Under the pieces are notes generated by a model. That model was not told where the DNA came from. It ran no database searches and saw nothing but the letters and a program-made list of their open reading frames with translations. A stretch of DNA of 64,000 bases, taken from Serripes groenlandicus (lineage: Eukaryota; Mollusca; Bivalvia; Cardiida; Cardiidae). Position 1 is the stretch's first letter. Each line of letters starts with the position of its first letter. The stretch lies in assembly GCA_031761405.1 (NCBI GenBank), contig JASEVX010000012.1, positions 24,403,694 to 24,467,693 of the forward strand. The letters are read 5' to 3'. This document shows positions 31,963 through 42,911 of this stretch, in pieces. A program made the position numbers and the translations under genes.

Positions 31963-32010
31963 TTTATTGCTTGTTTTGGTGTTTACGCCGCTTTCAACAC
32001 GTTTCTTCTC
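31963..32010 (-). mobile_element. SINE tail scrap
   Basis: ttggtgtttacgccgctttc, then ggcgatag. Confidence 0.5.
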
Positions 32011-32109
32011 GGCGATAGCTGGTTAACCTCAGTTTTGACCTAGATGTTAAACAAATGATTTAGATTGTTGATCAAATGTTGTATTTAATGAATAATGTCG
32101 AAGAAATAA

Positions 32110-32379
32110 TTTGTTTGTTTGTTTGTTTGGAGTTTAACGCCGCTTTCAACAGCTTTGGTCATATCACGGCGGTCAGTGCACCTACCCATGTTTTCCTGGC
32201 TTTCCCACACCAGTACTTGCACAACATTCTTTCGAAGCCACTGACTACTTTCTCACATAAATCAGAGGTGAGAGGTAATGGGAAAAATCGCCCGAAAGAA
32301 TGTTCGCCTCAACCGGGTATCGAACCCGTGACCTACAGATCACAAGTCAGATACACTACCAACTGAGCTACCCGGCCGG
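32110..32379 (-). mobile_element. S3 SINE with tRNA-Lys-like head, 13-bp target duplication
   Basis: Antisense: (TTTG)n tail, gagtttaacgccgctttcaa, body shared with S1 (cacaccagtacttgcacaac), head gtatcgaacccgtgacctac and ctaccaactgagctacccgg. Read on its own strand, the head shows ctgacttgtgatctg, close to the tRNA-Lys anticodon arm with an altered anticodon. GTCGAAGAAATAA flanks both sides (32097-32109, 32380-32392). Confidence 0.92.
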
Positions 32380-32392
32380 GTCGAAGAAATAA

Positions 32393-32816
32393 AGGAAATG
32401 AAACATTTTAATTGGTTCATAGTTATGTTGGCGATCCTACGAGAGGCACTCATAAGGTGAAGTTTTAAAATGAAATGTTCTGCATACTAACCTTTAATTG
32501 TTTTCCTTAAGAAATAAATTTCAGTGAAAAAAATAACTGAAAACGTATGAAATATAATATTTAAGAGCAACATATTAATTATTTTTTGAAACATGATAAG
32601 TTTTCAGTTATTTATCGTCAATTGAAACGTATACACCTCTTGGGAGCCTCGCGTAATCTCCAGTCATGTGACGTATTCTCGGCCGTGAATGCGCATGTTC
32701 CATTTCATAGTGTTTTCTCATATTGATCGCCGTTTATCTTTTTTAAAGATATTTCTTGTTTCCAGTTATATCACGAATTATTTAGCAGGTCTTTTTTCGA
32801 ACGTGTTATTAATATG
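32393..32816. other. Unassigned stretch
   Basis: Nothing recognised. Confidence 0.4.
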
Positions 32817-32820
32817 TTAA

Positions 32821-32886
32821 CCCTTTCCCTCATACGACAATTCTGCAGCAGACGACTTTGAACATATTTTGTCAGGTGGGAAAGGG
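32821..32886. mobile_element. Minimal D MITE, 66 bp
   Basis: CCCTTTCCCTCATACGACAA to aggtgggaaaggg, TTAA at 32817-32820 and 32887-32890. The whole centre including the hairpin is deleted, yet the ends and target sites are perfect. Confidence 0.9.
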
Positions 32887-32952
32887 TTAACGCAATTCGG
32901 ATGTGTTATTAATACACATAAACGAACCATGTCTTGCGATTTAGCGTCTTAA

Positions 32953-33175
32953 CCCTTTCCCTCATACGACAATTCTGCAGCAGACGACTTTGAACGTATT
33001 TTGTCAACAAATAGAAAATCTCTATAATTGAATGGATAACCTATGACTAAAAGTGGAAAACATTGTGGCAAAAGGAGAAATTGCTCGTTTTGAGCAATTT
33101 CTTCTTTTGTCACTATGTTTTCAAAAAGCCGTCTGCTGCAGAGGCGTCAGAAAGCGTCTATATGAGGGAAAGTGT
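32953..33175. mobile_element. D MITE
   Basis: Left TTAA at 32949-32952; hairpin aattgctcgttttgagcaat; right end tatgagggaaagtgtgattt has lost its TTAA. Confidence 0.88.
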
Positions 33176-33319
33176 GATTTGCCCGGAGCACGTTAACATG
33201 GTCCACAACTTAAACACCGTGCTTCAATGTTATAGAGTCTTGAACGTTTGAATTTTTTTCCTCCATTTTCGCATAAATTATTATTATAGTTTCAGTCAAT
33301 TTATTCGATAAATGTATTG

Positions 33320-33662
33320 CTTGATTGATGTTTACGCCGATGTCAACACCTTTGTTCAGTTATATCACGGCGTTTCCTGTGTAAGTTACTAGTTGTACTG
33401 GTCCATTTATCCTGACACCAGCCAGTCAGTCAGTCGTAATGCTAACGACTTCAGCCCTGAGCGCCAAGGAGGACAGCCATTACTACAAATGTTGAAGTAT
33501 TTGGCGTGGCCCGGCCAGGGATCGAACAAGCGACCTTAATCACTCGAAGCGTAGACGCAGCCTCTGACAAACAGTGATCGTTTAGCTCAGGTGCCGAAGT
33601 ATTTGGTATGGCCCTGTCGGGTATCATACCCGCGACCTCTTATACTACACCACCGAGGCGGT
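33320..33662 (-). mobile_element. S2 SINE, near full length, head partly duplicated
   Basis: Tail gtttacgccgatgtcaacac; body ccatttatcctgacaccagc, ctgagcgccaaggaggacag; two head-like segments (tggcccggccagggatcgaa and tggccctgtcgggtatcata), ending in accaccgaggcggt. The duplicated head is unusual. Confidence 0.85.
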
Positions 33663-34100
33663 CCAATTGATTAAAGCAGTGTAAGAAATACCCTTAGTAA
33701 AGACGTCGCTCGTCTATTTCGGAGCAGAAAAAACAACCGATAGTCATTTGCGACCTGTGTTGAACCAGATCAGCTAGTGCATCATCGCAGTCGAATCCGG
33801 TTCTGCACTGCTCTCAAACTAGTGCAATAAAAGAAGAGTGGTTTTACGACTACACGATTGGCTGGATCCAAATTATTCCGAATCGGATAGGAAAGTACAA
33901 GGGTCCATCCGGCATTTATAATATTATGACCAAGACGAGAAATAACAAAAAAAAAGTTAACTTAAAATGCATATTTCCTATCAATTGCCACTGTTAATTC
34001 TCAAAGGAATTAGAATTTAGTTGATCGTAAACAAATAATTATTCTAGCGTTGGTCTTTTGTCACCTTAAAGTCGAGGTTTTAAGTAATATTTTATATAAA
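33663..34100. other. Unassigned stretch
   Basis: Nothing recognised. Confidence 0.4.
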
Positions 34101-34255
34101 CCCTTTCCCTTATACAACTAATTTGCAGCAGTCGACTTTGAACATATTTTGTAAAAAAATGGAAAATCTCTATAAGTGTATGGATAACCTATGACTAAAA
34201 GTGGGAAAGTCGTCTGCTGCTATTGCGTTAAAATGCGTCTGCAGGTGGGAAAGGG
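34101..34255. mobile_element. D MITE, internally deleted
   Basis: CCCTTTCCCTTATACAACTA to caggtgggaaaggg. The hairpin region is missing at aagtgggaaagtcgtctgct. It shares TTAA 34256-34259 with the next copy. Confidence 0.85.
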
Positions 34256-34259
34256 TTAA

Positions 34260-34342
34260 CCCTTTCCCACGTGTAGACGCATTTTGACGCTTCTGCAGCA
34301 GGCAACTTTTGAAAACACTGTGGCAAATGGAGAAATTGTTTA
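34260..34342. mobile_element. D MITE, left part
   Basis: CCCTTTCCCACGTGTAGACG to atggagaaattg, cut where repeat G starts. Confidence 0.8.
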
Positions 34343-34490
34343 TAGTCTGATCACATTCTAGAACATTCTGATATGACGATTTAGACCACGTACTGTAGCT
34401 TTTCGAGATAGTAAAATAATATACGAAATATATGCGCAATTCTTTATTGAGAAAGCATGACAATGAATATCATATCAATTGTGCGTCACG
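34338..34490 (+). repeat. Repeat G, copy 1
   Basis: tttatagtctgatcacattc ... caattgtgcgtcacgc matches 41211-41362. In the second copy it is followed directly by an H element. Confidence 0.75.
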
Positions 34491-34600
34491 CAACACATTA
34501 CCAAGAAAGAAATCACTGCCGAGATGGTTCCCGTTATTTTTTTTTCACACATTTGGGCAGGGCTAAAGCTAGTTTCTCTTCTACACCATGATATTGGATA

Positions 34601-35180
34601 TCGAGGGCTTGGCGTGAAACGGTTGTAACTAAAATTGGTATTTTTTTACCAAGGATATTTACCTCGCCATAAAGTCTTTATAAGCGTTAAATCATTTTTT
34701 TTCTTGGTAAACAATGTAAATTTAGGTGCCATTGCTCGTTCAGCAATGGCAACTAAATTTGCGTTGTTTACAAAGGGGTCAAAATGTGCTATACGTAAAT
34801 GAAACTCAAAAACAAATTCATAAAATAAAACATTGTAGTAAAAGAAGAATTTGATCAAATTTCTCATTTTCCCCACACTGTTTTTTCAAAACATATTACG
34901 CTACAGAATGAAAAGAAGCTGCCCATACTCCTTATAGGTTATTCATTAGGTAAATTCATATAATTTTCCTAGACTACAAATATTATTCTAGTAACAATGT
35001 GTGTAAGGTATGAGAGAGGATGGCCACGACCTCTCCATACCTATGGACGTGGCAAATAAAGTGTAAAAAAAACCCCAAAAAATACAAAAAAAAACATAAA
35101 AAAAAGGGGTCAAAATTGCCCCTAAACCAGGGTTTTACAAATAGGTTTTAAGTTACAACCGTTTCACGCCAAGCCCTCGA
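34601..35180. mobile_element. F MITE copy 2, split by a retroposon
   Basis: Ends TCGAGGGCTTGGCGTGAAAC and GTTTCACGCCAAGCCCTCGA with TA at 34599-34600 and 35181-35182. Hairpin gccattgctcgttcagcaat. Removing 34786-35102 plus one target copy gives a length close to the other F elements. Confidence 0.9.
34786..35102 (+). mobile_element. 5'-truncated retroposon 3' end inside F
   Basis: AAAGGGGTCAAAAT on both sides (34772-34785, 35103-35116) is a 14-bp target duplication. The 3' part has a stem-loop (gtatgagagaggatggccac, gacctctccatacc), then caaataaagtg and an A-rich tail. This fits the 3' UTR of a LINE. Confidence 0.85.
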
Positions 35181-35430
35181 TATGCTGTCTGCTACAAAGG
35201 TGCGTATTACCGTCTACATCCGGTGTTGAATTAATCAACGATTTCAAAGAACTAACTTTTTTTTATCTCATTATCGAATTGACATTTAAAAAATTAAATA
35301 TGCGACCTCGTGGTCAAATGAATAGGATTTAGTTGACATTTACACGAATTTAAATACATCTATTTGTTTTAAACAGCAAGTATAATGATTTTTTGCCGAG
35401 ACAAGATAAAACCCAAGACTACCGTCATGA
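35181..35430. other. Unassigned spacer
   Basis: Nothing recognised. Confidence 0.4.
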
Positions 35431-35540
35431 TCGTAGATATATATTGATTGTGTTTGACTTAACCGTATGCAACATTTTGTTTTCAGTCGTATCACGGCGA
35501 CCTGTTCACCCAACCATGTGTTTCTTGGCTTTCTCACGTC
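35431..35540 (-). mobile_element. S1 SINE tail leading into the satellite
   Basis: tatattgattgtgtttgact, cgtatcacggcgacctgttc, tttcttggctttctcacgtc. The next S1 bases are the first satellite unit. Confidence 0.8.
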
Positions 35541-38500
35541 AGTGCTCCACATAACAGTCTATCCAAGCGACTGGCTGCTCTTCCACATAGACCGCTCTAC
35601 ACAACAGTCTATCCAAGCCACTGGCTGCTTTTCCACATAGACTGCTCCACACAACAGTCTATCCAAGCCACTGGCTGCTTTTCCACATAGACTGCTCCAC
35701 ACAACAGTCTATCCAAGCCACTGGCTGCTTTTTCACATAGACTACTCCACACAACAGTCTATCCAAGCCACTGGCTGCTTTTCCACATAGACTACTCCAC
35801 ACAACAGTCTATCCAAGCCACTGGCTGCTCTTCCACATAGACCGCTCTACACAACAGTCTATCCAAGCGACTGGCTGCTCTTCCACATAGACTGCTCCAC
35901 ACAACAGTCTATCCAAGCGACTGGCTGCTCTTCCACATAGACCGCTCTACACAACAGTCTATCCAAGCGACTGGCTGCTCTTCCACATAGACTGCTCCAC
36001 ACAACAGTCTATCCAAGCGACTGGCTGCTCTTCCACATAGACCGCTCTACACAACAGTCTATCCAAGCGACTGGCTGCTTTTCCACATAGACTGCTCCAC
36101 ACAACAGTCTATCCAAGCCACTGGCTGCTCTTCCACATAGACCGCTCTACACAACAGTCTATCCAAGCCACTGGCTGCTCTTCCACATAGACTGCTCCAC
36201 ACAACAGTCTATCCAAGCCACTGGCTGCTCTTCCACATAGACCGCTCTACACAACAGTCTATCCAAGCGACTGGCTGCTCTTCCACATAGACTACTCCAC
36301 ACAACAGTCTTTCCAAGCCACTGGCTGCTCTTCCACATAGACCGCTCCACACAACAGTCTATCCAAGCCACTGGCTGCTTTTTCACATAGACTACTCCAC
36401 ACAACAGTCTATCCAAGCCACTGGCTGCTTTTCCACATAGACTACTCCACACAACAGTCTATCCAAGCCACTGGCTGCTCTTCCACATAGACCGCTCTAC
36501 ACAACAGTCTATCCAAGCGACTGGCTGCTCTTCCACATAGACTGCTCCACACAACAGTCTATCCAAGCGACTGGCTGCTCTTCCACATAGACCGCTCTAC
36601 ACAACAGTCTATCCAAGCGACTGGCTGCTCTTCCACATAGACTGCTCCACACAACAGTCTATCCAAGCGACTGGCTGCTCTTCCACATAGACCGCTCTAC
36701 ACAACAGTCTATCCAAGCGACTGGCTGCTTTTCCACATAGACTGCTCCACACAACAGTCTATCCAAGCCACTGGCTGCTCTTCCACATAGACCGCTCTAC
36801 ACAACAGTCTATCCAAGCCACTGGCTGCTCTTCCACATAGACTGCTCCACACAACAGTCTATCCAAGCCACTGGCTGCTCTTCCACATAGACCGCTCTAC
36901 ACAACAGTCTATCCAAGCGACTGGCTGCTCTTCCACATAGACTACTCCACACAACAGTCTTTCCAAGCCACTGGCTGCTCTTCCACATAGACCGCTCTAC
37001 ACAACAGTCTATCCAAGCGACTGGCTGCTCTTCGACATAGACTGCTCCACACAACAGTCTATCCAAGCGACTGGCTGCTTTTCCACATAGACTGCTCCAC
37101 ACAACAGTCTATCCAAGCCACTGGCTGCTTTTTCACATAGACTACTCCACACAACAGTCTATCCAAGCCACTGGCTGCTCTTCCACATAGACCGCTCTAC
37201 ACAACAGTCTTTCCAAGCGACTGGCTGCTCTTCCACATAGACTGCTCCACACAACAGTCTATCCAAGCCACTGGCTGCTTTTCCACATAGACCGCTCTAC
37301 ACAACAGTCTTTCCAAGCGGCTGGCTGCTTTTCCACATAGACCGCTCCACACAACAGTCTATCCAAGCGACTGGCTGCTCTTCCACATAGACCGCTCTAC
37401 ACAACAGTCTATCCAAGCCACTGGCTGCTTTTTCACATAGACTGCTCTACACAACAGTCTTTCCAAGCGACTGGCTGCTCTTCCACATAGACCGCTCCAC
37501 ACAACAGTCTATCCAAGCGACTGGCTGCTCTTCCACATAGACCGCTCTACACAACAGTCTATCCAAGCCACTGGCTGCTCTTCCACATAGACCGCTCCAC
37601 ACAACAGTCTATCCAAGCCATTGGCTGCTTTTCCACATAGACCGCTCTACACAACAGTCTATCCAAGCGACTGGCTGCTCTTCCACATAGACCGCTCCAC
37701 ACAACAGTCTATCCAAGCCACTGGCTGCTCTTCCACATAGACCGCTCTACACAACAGTCTTTCCAAGCGACTGGCTGCTCTTCCACATAGACTGCTCCAC
37801 ACAACAGTCTATCCAAGCCACTGGCTGCTTTTCCACATAGACCGCTCTACACAACAGTCTTTCCAAGCGGCTGGCTGCTTTTCCACATAGACCGCTCCAC
37901 ACAACAGTCTATCCAAGCCACTGGCTGCTTTTTCACATAGACTACTCCACACAACAGTCTATCCAAGCCACTGGCTGCTTTTCCACATAGACCGCTCTAC
38001 ACAACAGTCAATCCAAGCCACTGGCTGCTCTTCCACATAGACTGCTCCACACAACAGTCTATCCAAGCCACTGGCTGCTTTTCCACATAGACCGCTCTAC
38101 ACAACAGTCTATCCAAGCCACTGGCTGCTCTTCCACATAGACTACTCCACACAACAGTCTATCCAAGCCACTGGCTGCTCTTCCACATAGACCGCTCTAC
38201 ACAACAGTCTTTCCAAGCGACTGGCTGCTCTTCCACATAGACTACTCCACACAACAGTCTATCCAAGCCACTGGCTGCTTTTCCACATAGACCGCTCTAC
38301 ACAATAGTCTATCCAAGCCACTGGCTGCTCTTCCACATAGACTACTCCACACAACAGTCTATCCAAGCCACTGGCTGCTCTTCCACATAGACCGCTCTAC
38401 ACAACAGTCTTTCCAAGCGACTGGCTGCTCTTCCACATAGACTGCTCCACACAACAGTCTATCCAAGCCACTGGCTGCTCTTCCACATAGACCGCTCTAC

Positions 38501-39440
38501 ACAACAGTCTTTCCAAGCGACTGGCTGCTCTTCCACATAGACCGCTCTACACAACAGTCTATCCAAGCGACTGGCTGCTCTTCCACATAGACCGCTCCAC
38601 ACAACAGTCTATCCAAGCGACTGGCTGCTCTTCCACATAGACCGCTCTACACAACAGTCTATCCAAGCGACTGGCTGCTCTTCCACATAGACCGCTCTAC
38701 ACAACAGTCTTTCCAAGCGACTGGCTGCTCTTCCACATAGACCGCTCCACACAACAGTATATCCAAGCGACTGGCTGCTCTTCCACATAGACCGCTCCAC
38801 ACAACAGTCTATCCAAGCGACTGGCTGCTCTTCCACATAGACCGCTCTACACAACAGTCTTTCCAAGCGACTGGCTGCTCTTCCACATAGACTACTCCAC
38901 ACAACAGTCTATCCAAGCGACTGGCTGCTCTTCCACATAGACCGCTCTACACAACAGTCTTTCCAAGCGACTGGCTGCTCTTCCACATAGACTACTCCAC
39001 ACAACAGTCTATCCAAGCGACTGGCTGCTCTTCCACATAGACTACTCCACACAACAGTCTATCCAAGCGACTGGCTGCTCTTCCACATAGACCGCTCTAC
39101 ACAACAGTCTTTCCAAGCGACTGGCTGCTCTTCCACATAGACCGCTCTACACAACAGTCTATCCAAGCGACTGGCTGCTCTTCCACATAGACCGCTCTAC
39201 ACAACAGTCTATCCAAGCGACTGGCTGCTCTTCCACATAGACTACTCCACACAACAGTCTATCCAAGCGACTGGCTGCTCTTCCACATAGACCGCTCTAC
39301 ACAACAGTCTATCCAAGCGACTGGCTGCTCTTCCACATAGACCGCTCCACACAACAGTCTATCCAAGCGACTGGCTGCTCTTCCACATAGACCGCTCTAC
39401 ACAACAGTCTTTCCAAGCGGCTGGCTGCTTTTCCACATAG
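35541..39440. repeat. 78 tandem copies of a 50-bp SINE segment
   Basis: The unit reads accgctctacacaacagtct, atccaagcgactggctgctc, ttccacatag. It corresponds to the S1 body (actccacacaacaatcttcc...ttttccacatag). Phase is kept over 3,900 bp with no indel. Variants occur at fixed positions (acc/act, gctct/gctcc/actcc, atcc/ttcc, gcga/gcca, gctc/gctt). Units 4-16 (35691-36340) recur as units 17-29 (36341-36990), with one difference noted. An 11-unit offset links 37191 and 37741. Minus-strand ORFs of 97 codons are artefacts of the repeat. Confidence 0.97.
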
Positions 39441-39693
39441 ACTGCATGATCTACAAATAACCGATTCGTTACTAAACGGTATGTTTATCAAGTCGTTGAT
39501 TGAATCGTTTAACGAATTATTTATTAGCAAACACTTTCCCAAATTTATAACACATCTAGCAGATGACTTTAATTATATAAAGGCAGAGGTTGATAACTCT
39601 CTATAACTCGACAACTGGTCCAACCGAGCAACCGTACTTCAATGTTAGCAATTCTATGAGTATATTTATAAATGCAAATATAATTATCGAAAA
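39441..39693. other. Unassigned spacer
   Basis: The remainder of the S1 SINE (gacttagcccattgg and head) is absent here. Confidence 0.5.
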
Positions 39694-39812
39694 GGTTTGA
39701 AAATATTGTTGTAAAAGGAGAAACTGTTCAGCTGGAGCAAACTTCTCCTTTTGCCACAATGGATTTGTTTAAAGTTGTCCGCTCTAGATGCGTCATAATT
39801 CGGGAAACGATT
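39694..39812. mobile_element. D MITE remnant
   Basis: atattgttgtaaaaggagaa, gcaaacttctccttttgcca, then agttgtccgctctagatgcg and gggaaacgattaa. Confidence 0.65.
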
Positions 39813-39915
39813 AAACAACAACAACAACAACAACAACAACACTACTAATGCTAATAGTAATAGTAATATAATAACCATACTAATAATAATAATACTAATA
39901 CTAGTTATAATAATA
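39813..39915. repeat. (CAA)n and (TAA)n microsatellites
   Basis: (CAA)n at 39815-39840, followed by interrupted TAA/TAC repeats. Confidence 0.8.
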
Positions 39916-40076
39916 AGGATTTACAGTTAATTTAATGAAGGCTAAGATACAATACATGAAGTTATACAAATTGAGGATGACAATCATTCTCTACAATGTG
40001 AACATAAACCATGATTAATGGATCATATTTACACACGCACGTGTTCATAAAGGTAAAATGTATTAAACCCTTTCCC

Positions 40077-40290
40077 TCATATAGACGCTTTCTGACGCCT
40101 CTGCAGCAGACGGCTTTTTGAAAACATAGTGACAAAAGAAGAAATTGCACAACACGTGCAATTTCTCCTTTTGCCACAATGTTTTCCACTTTTTGTCATA
40201 GGTTATCCGTTCAATTATGGAGATTTTCTATGTTTTGAAAAAAATATGTTCAAAGTCGTCTGCTGCAGAATTGTCGTATGAGGGAAAGGG
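40077..40290. mobile_element. D MITE with TTAA flanks
   Basis: CCCTTTCCCTCATATAGACG to cgtatgagggaaaggg, TTAA at 40073-40076 and 40291-40294; hairpin attgcacaacacgtgcaat. Confidence 0.9.
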
Positions 40291-40294
40291 TTAA

Positions 40295-40823
40295 TACAAC
40301 CGGGCTAAACAATAAAATAAAACGATGTATTAGACAGACACAAATAATGTTTCATTTTGAATTCGTTGAATTCGTTGAATTAAGTGATTTATATTTACTT
40401 TTAAATGTTTCATTTGACCTGGACATTTTCAACTCAACATGCATTTTGTTCTCAATGAGCAGTAGTTTTATAACCTGCAAATCTGATTTATACGTGACGT
40501 AGCACAAAGAGTGACATTCACGTGAGAAAAATTACATTCATAATTCAAGACAGCAAATATCACGAAATATCAAAGGTAAAATAAACACATGAAATTAAAC
40601 ACTTTTAATTTGAGTACCGCTTCAACATAACTAACCACAATGAACTTTTAAAATGATGGGTTGATAATTTAACGCAAAATGAATAACGTCGTGGTACGCT
40701 ATTTGATGTACAATTTAGGGAAGTTCCCAACGAACGAACGAGTGCTCGTTCGGAATAAGCGGTAAATAAAAACGTGGTTGCTCGTTAGTACCGTAATTTC
40801 AAAATGTTCAACATCTTGTCAGG
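40295..40823. other. Unassigned stretch
   Basis: A 74-codon ORF overlaps the D end (40278-40502) and has no recognisable motif. Confidence 0.4.
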
Positions 40824-41036
40824 TTTGATTGATTGCTTGGGTTTTAACGCCGTTTTTAACAATTTCTCAGTCATATCACTGCGGCCAGTTCACCTACTCA
40901 TGTGTTTCCTGGTTTCCTCACACCAGTACTTCTTCACACAACAATCTTCCAAAGCAACTGGCTGCTTTTCCACATAGACTTAGCACATTTGTGGAAGACG
41001 AATGACGCATGTCGCAATGACTTTTGTCAAACGTCC
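40824..41036 (-). mobile_element. S1 SINE, head missing
   Basis: Antisense tttgattgattgcttgggtt to cttttgtcaaacgtc. The satellite-founding segment is present once (acacaacaatcttccaaagc). Confidence 0.88.
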
Positions 41037-41210
41037 GGACTCGACTTTCGCGACACTGAACCGTGAACTATATGCTTTCAAGGCGCAGTTTCTTTGTGAC
41101 AGGTCAAGCCAATGGGTATCAATTTGGCCAAGTGTCACGTATTGTAAATGATGGTTATGACTAGGGTTGGATATCGAGACCGTTAGGAGATCAAGATCAG
41201 CGTGTGTGTT
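41037..41210. other. Unassigned spacer
   Basis: Nothing recognised. Confidence 0.4.
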
Positions 41211-41362
41211 CGTGTTTATAGTCTGATCATATTCTACAAGCTTCTGATATGACGATTCAGACCACGTAACTTTTAGAGTTTAGAGATAGTAAAATAATAT
41301 ACGAAATATATGCGCAACTCTTTATTGAGAAAGCATAACAATGTATATCATAGCAACTGTGC
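41211..41362 (+). repeat. Repeat G, copy 2
   Basis: Partner of 34338-34490, running into H at gtgcgttaagcggcc. Confidence 0.75.
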
Positions 41363-41902
41363 GTTAAGCGGCCATTTCACCTTTTTTTGGTCGATCGGCC
41401 GCAGTTTTTAGAAAATAGTCGGGACCTGCGAGTACTGTCGAGCACTACCCTATACCTTAGGGTCGAAGATCTGGCGCGATCGCTTCAGTCCTCCGAGGGT
41501 CGGGTGCCGAAAAAGTGATCGGCTACTGTTTTTAAAAATGTTGAAAAACAGTAGCCGATCAAAAACCGTCGGCCCGTGGTCGTCTTGGTCGTCCGAGGGT
41601 CCCCGGAAGGTCCAATTGTCTCGCCTTTCGTATAGCCTCTGCCGTTCTCTACCGAGGGTCGTGTACCTGCGGGTACTTGAGCGTACTTTCGCATACTTGC
41701 GCCACGGAAACGTGTCGATCACGTCCGTGATTCGTCACCCCGCCATGGTTCATTGGTCGGGACTCAATCAGGTCAAAAAAGGGACGATTGGAGGCGATTC
41801 AGGACGACAATCGGGCCGATCAAAAAAAATGATTCATCGGGGACAATCTGGTCAAGATTGGGCCGATTGGAAAAAAGCAATCATTGGTGAAATGCAGCCA
41901 TA
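41363..41902. mobile_element. H element, long copy
   Basis: Ends TTAAGCGGCCATTTCACC and GGTGAAATGCAGCCATAA. Extra to the 6.5-kb copy is a segment around a hairpin with ~16-bp arms (gatcggctactgttttt facing aaaaacagtagccgatc, 41517-41560), plus cgtgtacctgcgggtacttg. A 121-codon ORF (41538-41903) crosses the hairpin and shows no domain. Confidence 0.75.
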
Positions 41903-42094
41903 ATACAACACAGGCGTCATAGTTTTCGTTTGAGAAATAATTGAGGGGAAACTAACCATACCTCGTTAAGAGTCAACAAATAGTCTCTCTATATTGTCAA
42001 TAGGCTACAATAATAATGACAGAAATGTTTTTGTATGAGAACATTTTGAGCATTTCACCTAGGACCTTGATACTATAAAAAGAATATATATATA

Positions 42095-42326
42095 AGACGT
42101 CCGCGAGAAAACCAACATTGTGGACTCTGCGTAAAGTATCGAGTCGGATCAGCCTAAGCATGCCGCGCAGGCTAACTTGGACAGACACTTTTCGCCTCCT
42201 GTGGATTTTCTGTTTCAGGGATCATTCCTCTATGAGACGGAATGTGTCGGCCTGGATTAGACTGGGCTGATCTGGTTCGAAACATTACGCAGAGACCATA
42301 ATGTTGGTTGTCTCGTGGAACGGTTC
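42095..42326. mobile_element. A MITE, slightly shortened
   Basis: From gacgtccgcgagaaaaccaa to tctcgtggaacggttc; right flank ATAT. The core lacks the tatccccct stretch. Confidence 0.88.
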
Positions 42327-42344
42327 ATATATATGGTTCATACA

Positions 42345-42432
42345 CTATAATAATAATAATAATACCAGGGACATATATCTTATCTATGTCCCTGATTCTT
42401 ATCTACGTCCCTGACTCTTATCTACGTCTCTG
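42345..42432. repeat. (TAA)n plus 19-20-bp tandem repeat
   Basis: (TAA)n is followed by three units of cttatctacgtccctgact. The first unit also forms a small palindrome with agggacatat. Confidence 0.75.
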
Positions 42433-42445
42433 ATAATGCCATATA

Positions 42446-42630
42446 GAGTAGCTCGTCGTAATGCTAACCCTGCAACTCTCAGCGCCAAGGAGGAGAACCA
42501 TAACTACCATTTTTAAAGTCTTTGCTGTGACCTGAACGAGGAACGATCTCGCGACCTCCCGCACTCGAGGCGGACGCTCTAAATCGTAGACGAAGCCCCT
42601 GACATACGAGTGTACATTTAGCTCAGGTGC
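42446..42630 (-). mobile_element. S2 SINE, tail missing
   Basis: tagctcgtcgtaatgctaac, gcgccaaggaggagaaccat, tcgcgacctcccgcactcga, ggcggacgctctaaatc, plus a head-related extra segment (gtagacgaagcccctgacat) like that at 33550. Confidence 0.8.
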
Positions 42631-42911
42631 CCAATTGATGTTAATGTAAGCGTGTGAAAATACAAACAGTTTAGTCTTTCCAAGAAGACTCGTTCATAGT
42701 ATGTATACCGAGTCTTTACATTTATAATTGTATTATACACCTGCACATTTTTTTCAGGCGCAAATACATGCAGATGGTTATGCGTAGATCAAAGACGACG
42801 GCTTTTAAAAAATTCCCCATCTGACAAGATCACATACCATACGCACTGAAATATGATGTGAAGTCATTGAAATATGAATTATACTTAATCTAAATGTGGA
42901 GGCTGGGCATG
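42631..42911. other. Unassigned spacer
   Basis: Nothing recognised. Confidence 0.4.

Noticed and set aside
35541..39440. CRISPR array
   Set aside because: Units are contiguous with no unique spacers, derive from a SINE, and the sequence is eukaryotic.
36159..39542. Several 77-97-codon minus-strand ORFs (MWSSLCGKAAS type)
   Set aside because: Translations of the 50-bp satellite; no start context, domain or conservation independent of the repeat.
41538..41903. 121-codon ORF in H
   Set aside because: It crosses an inverted repeat and has no domain; the related H copy at 6.5 kb does not keep it.
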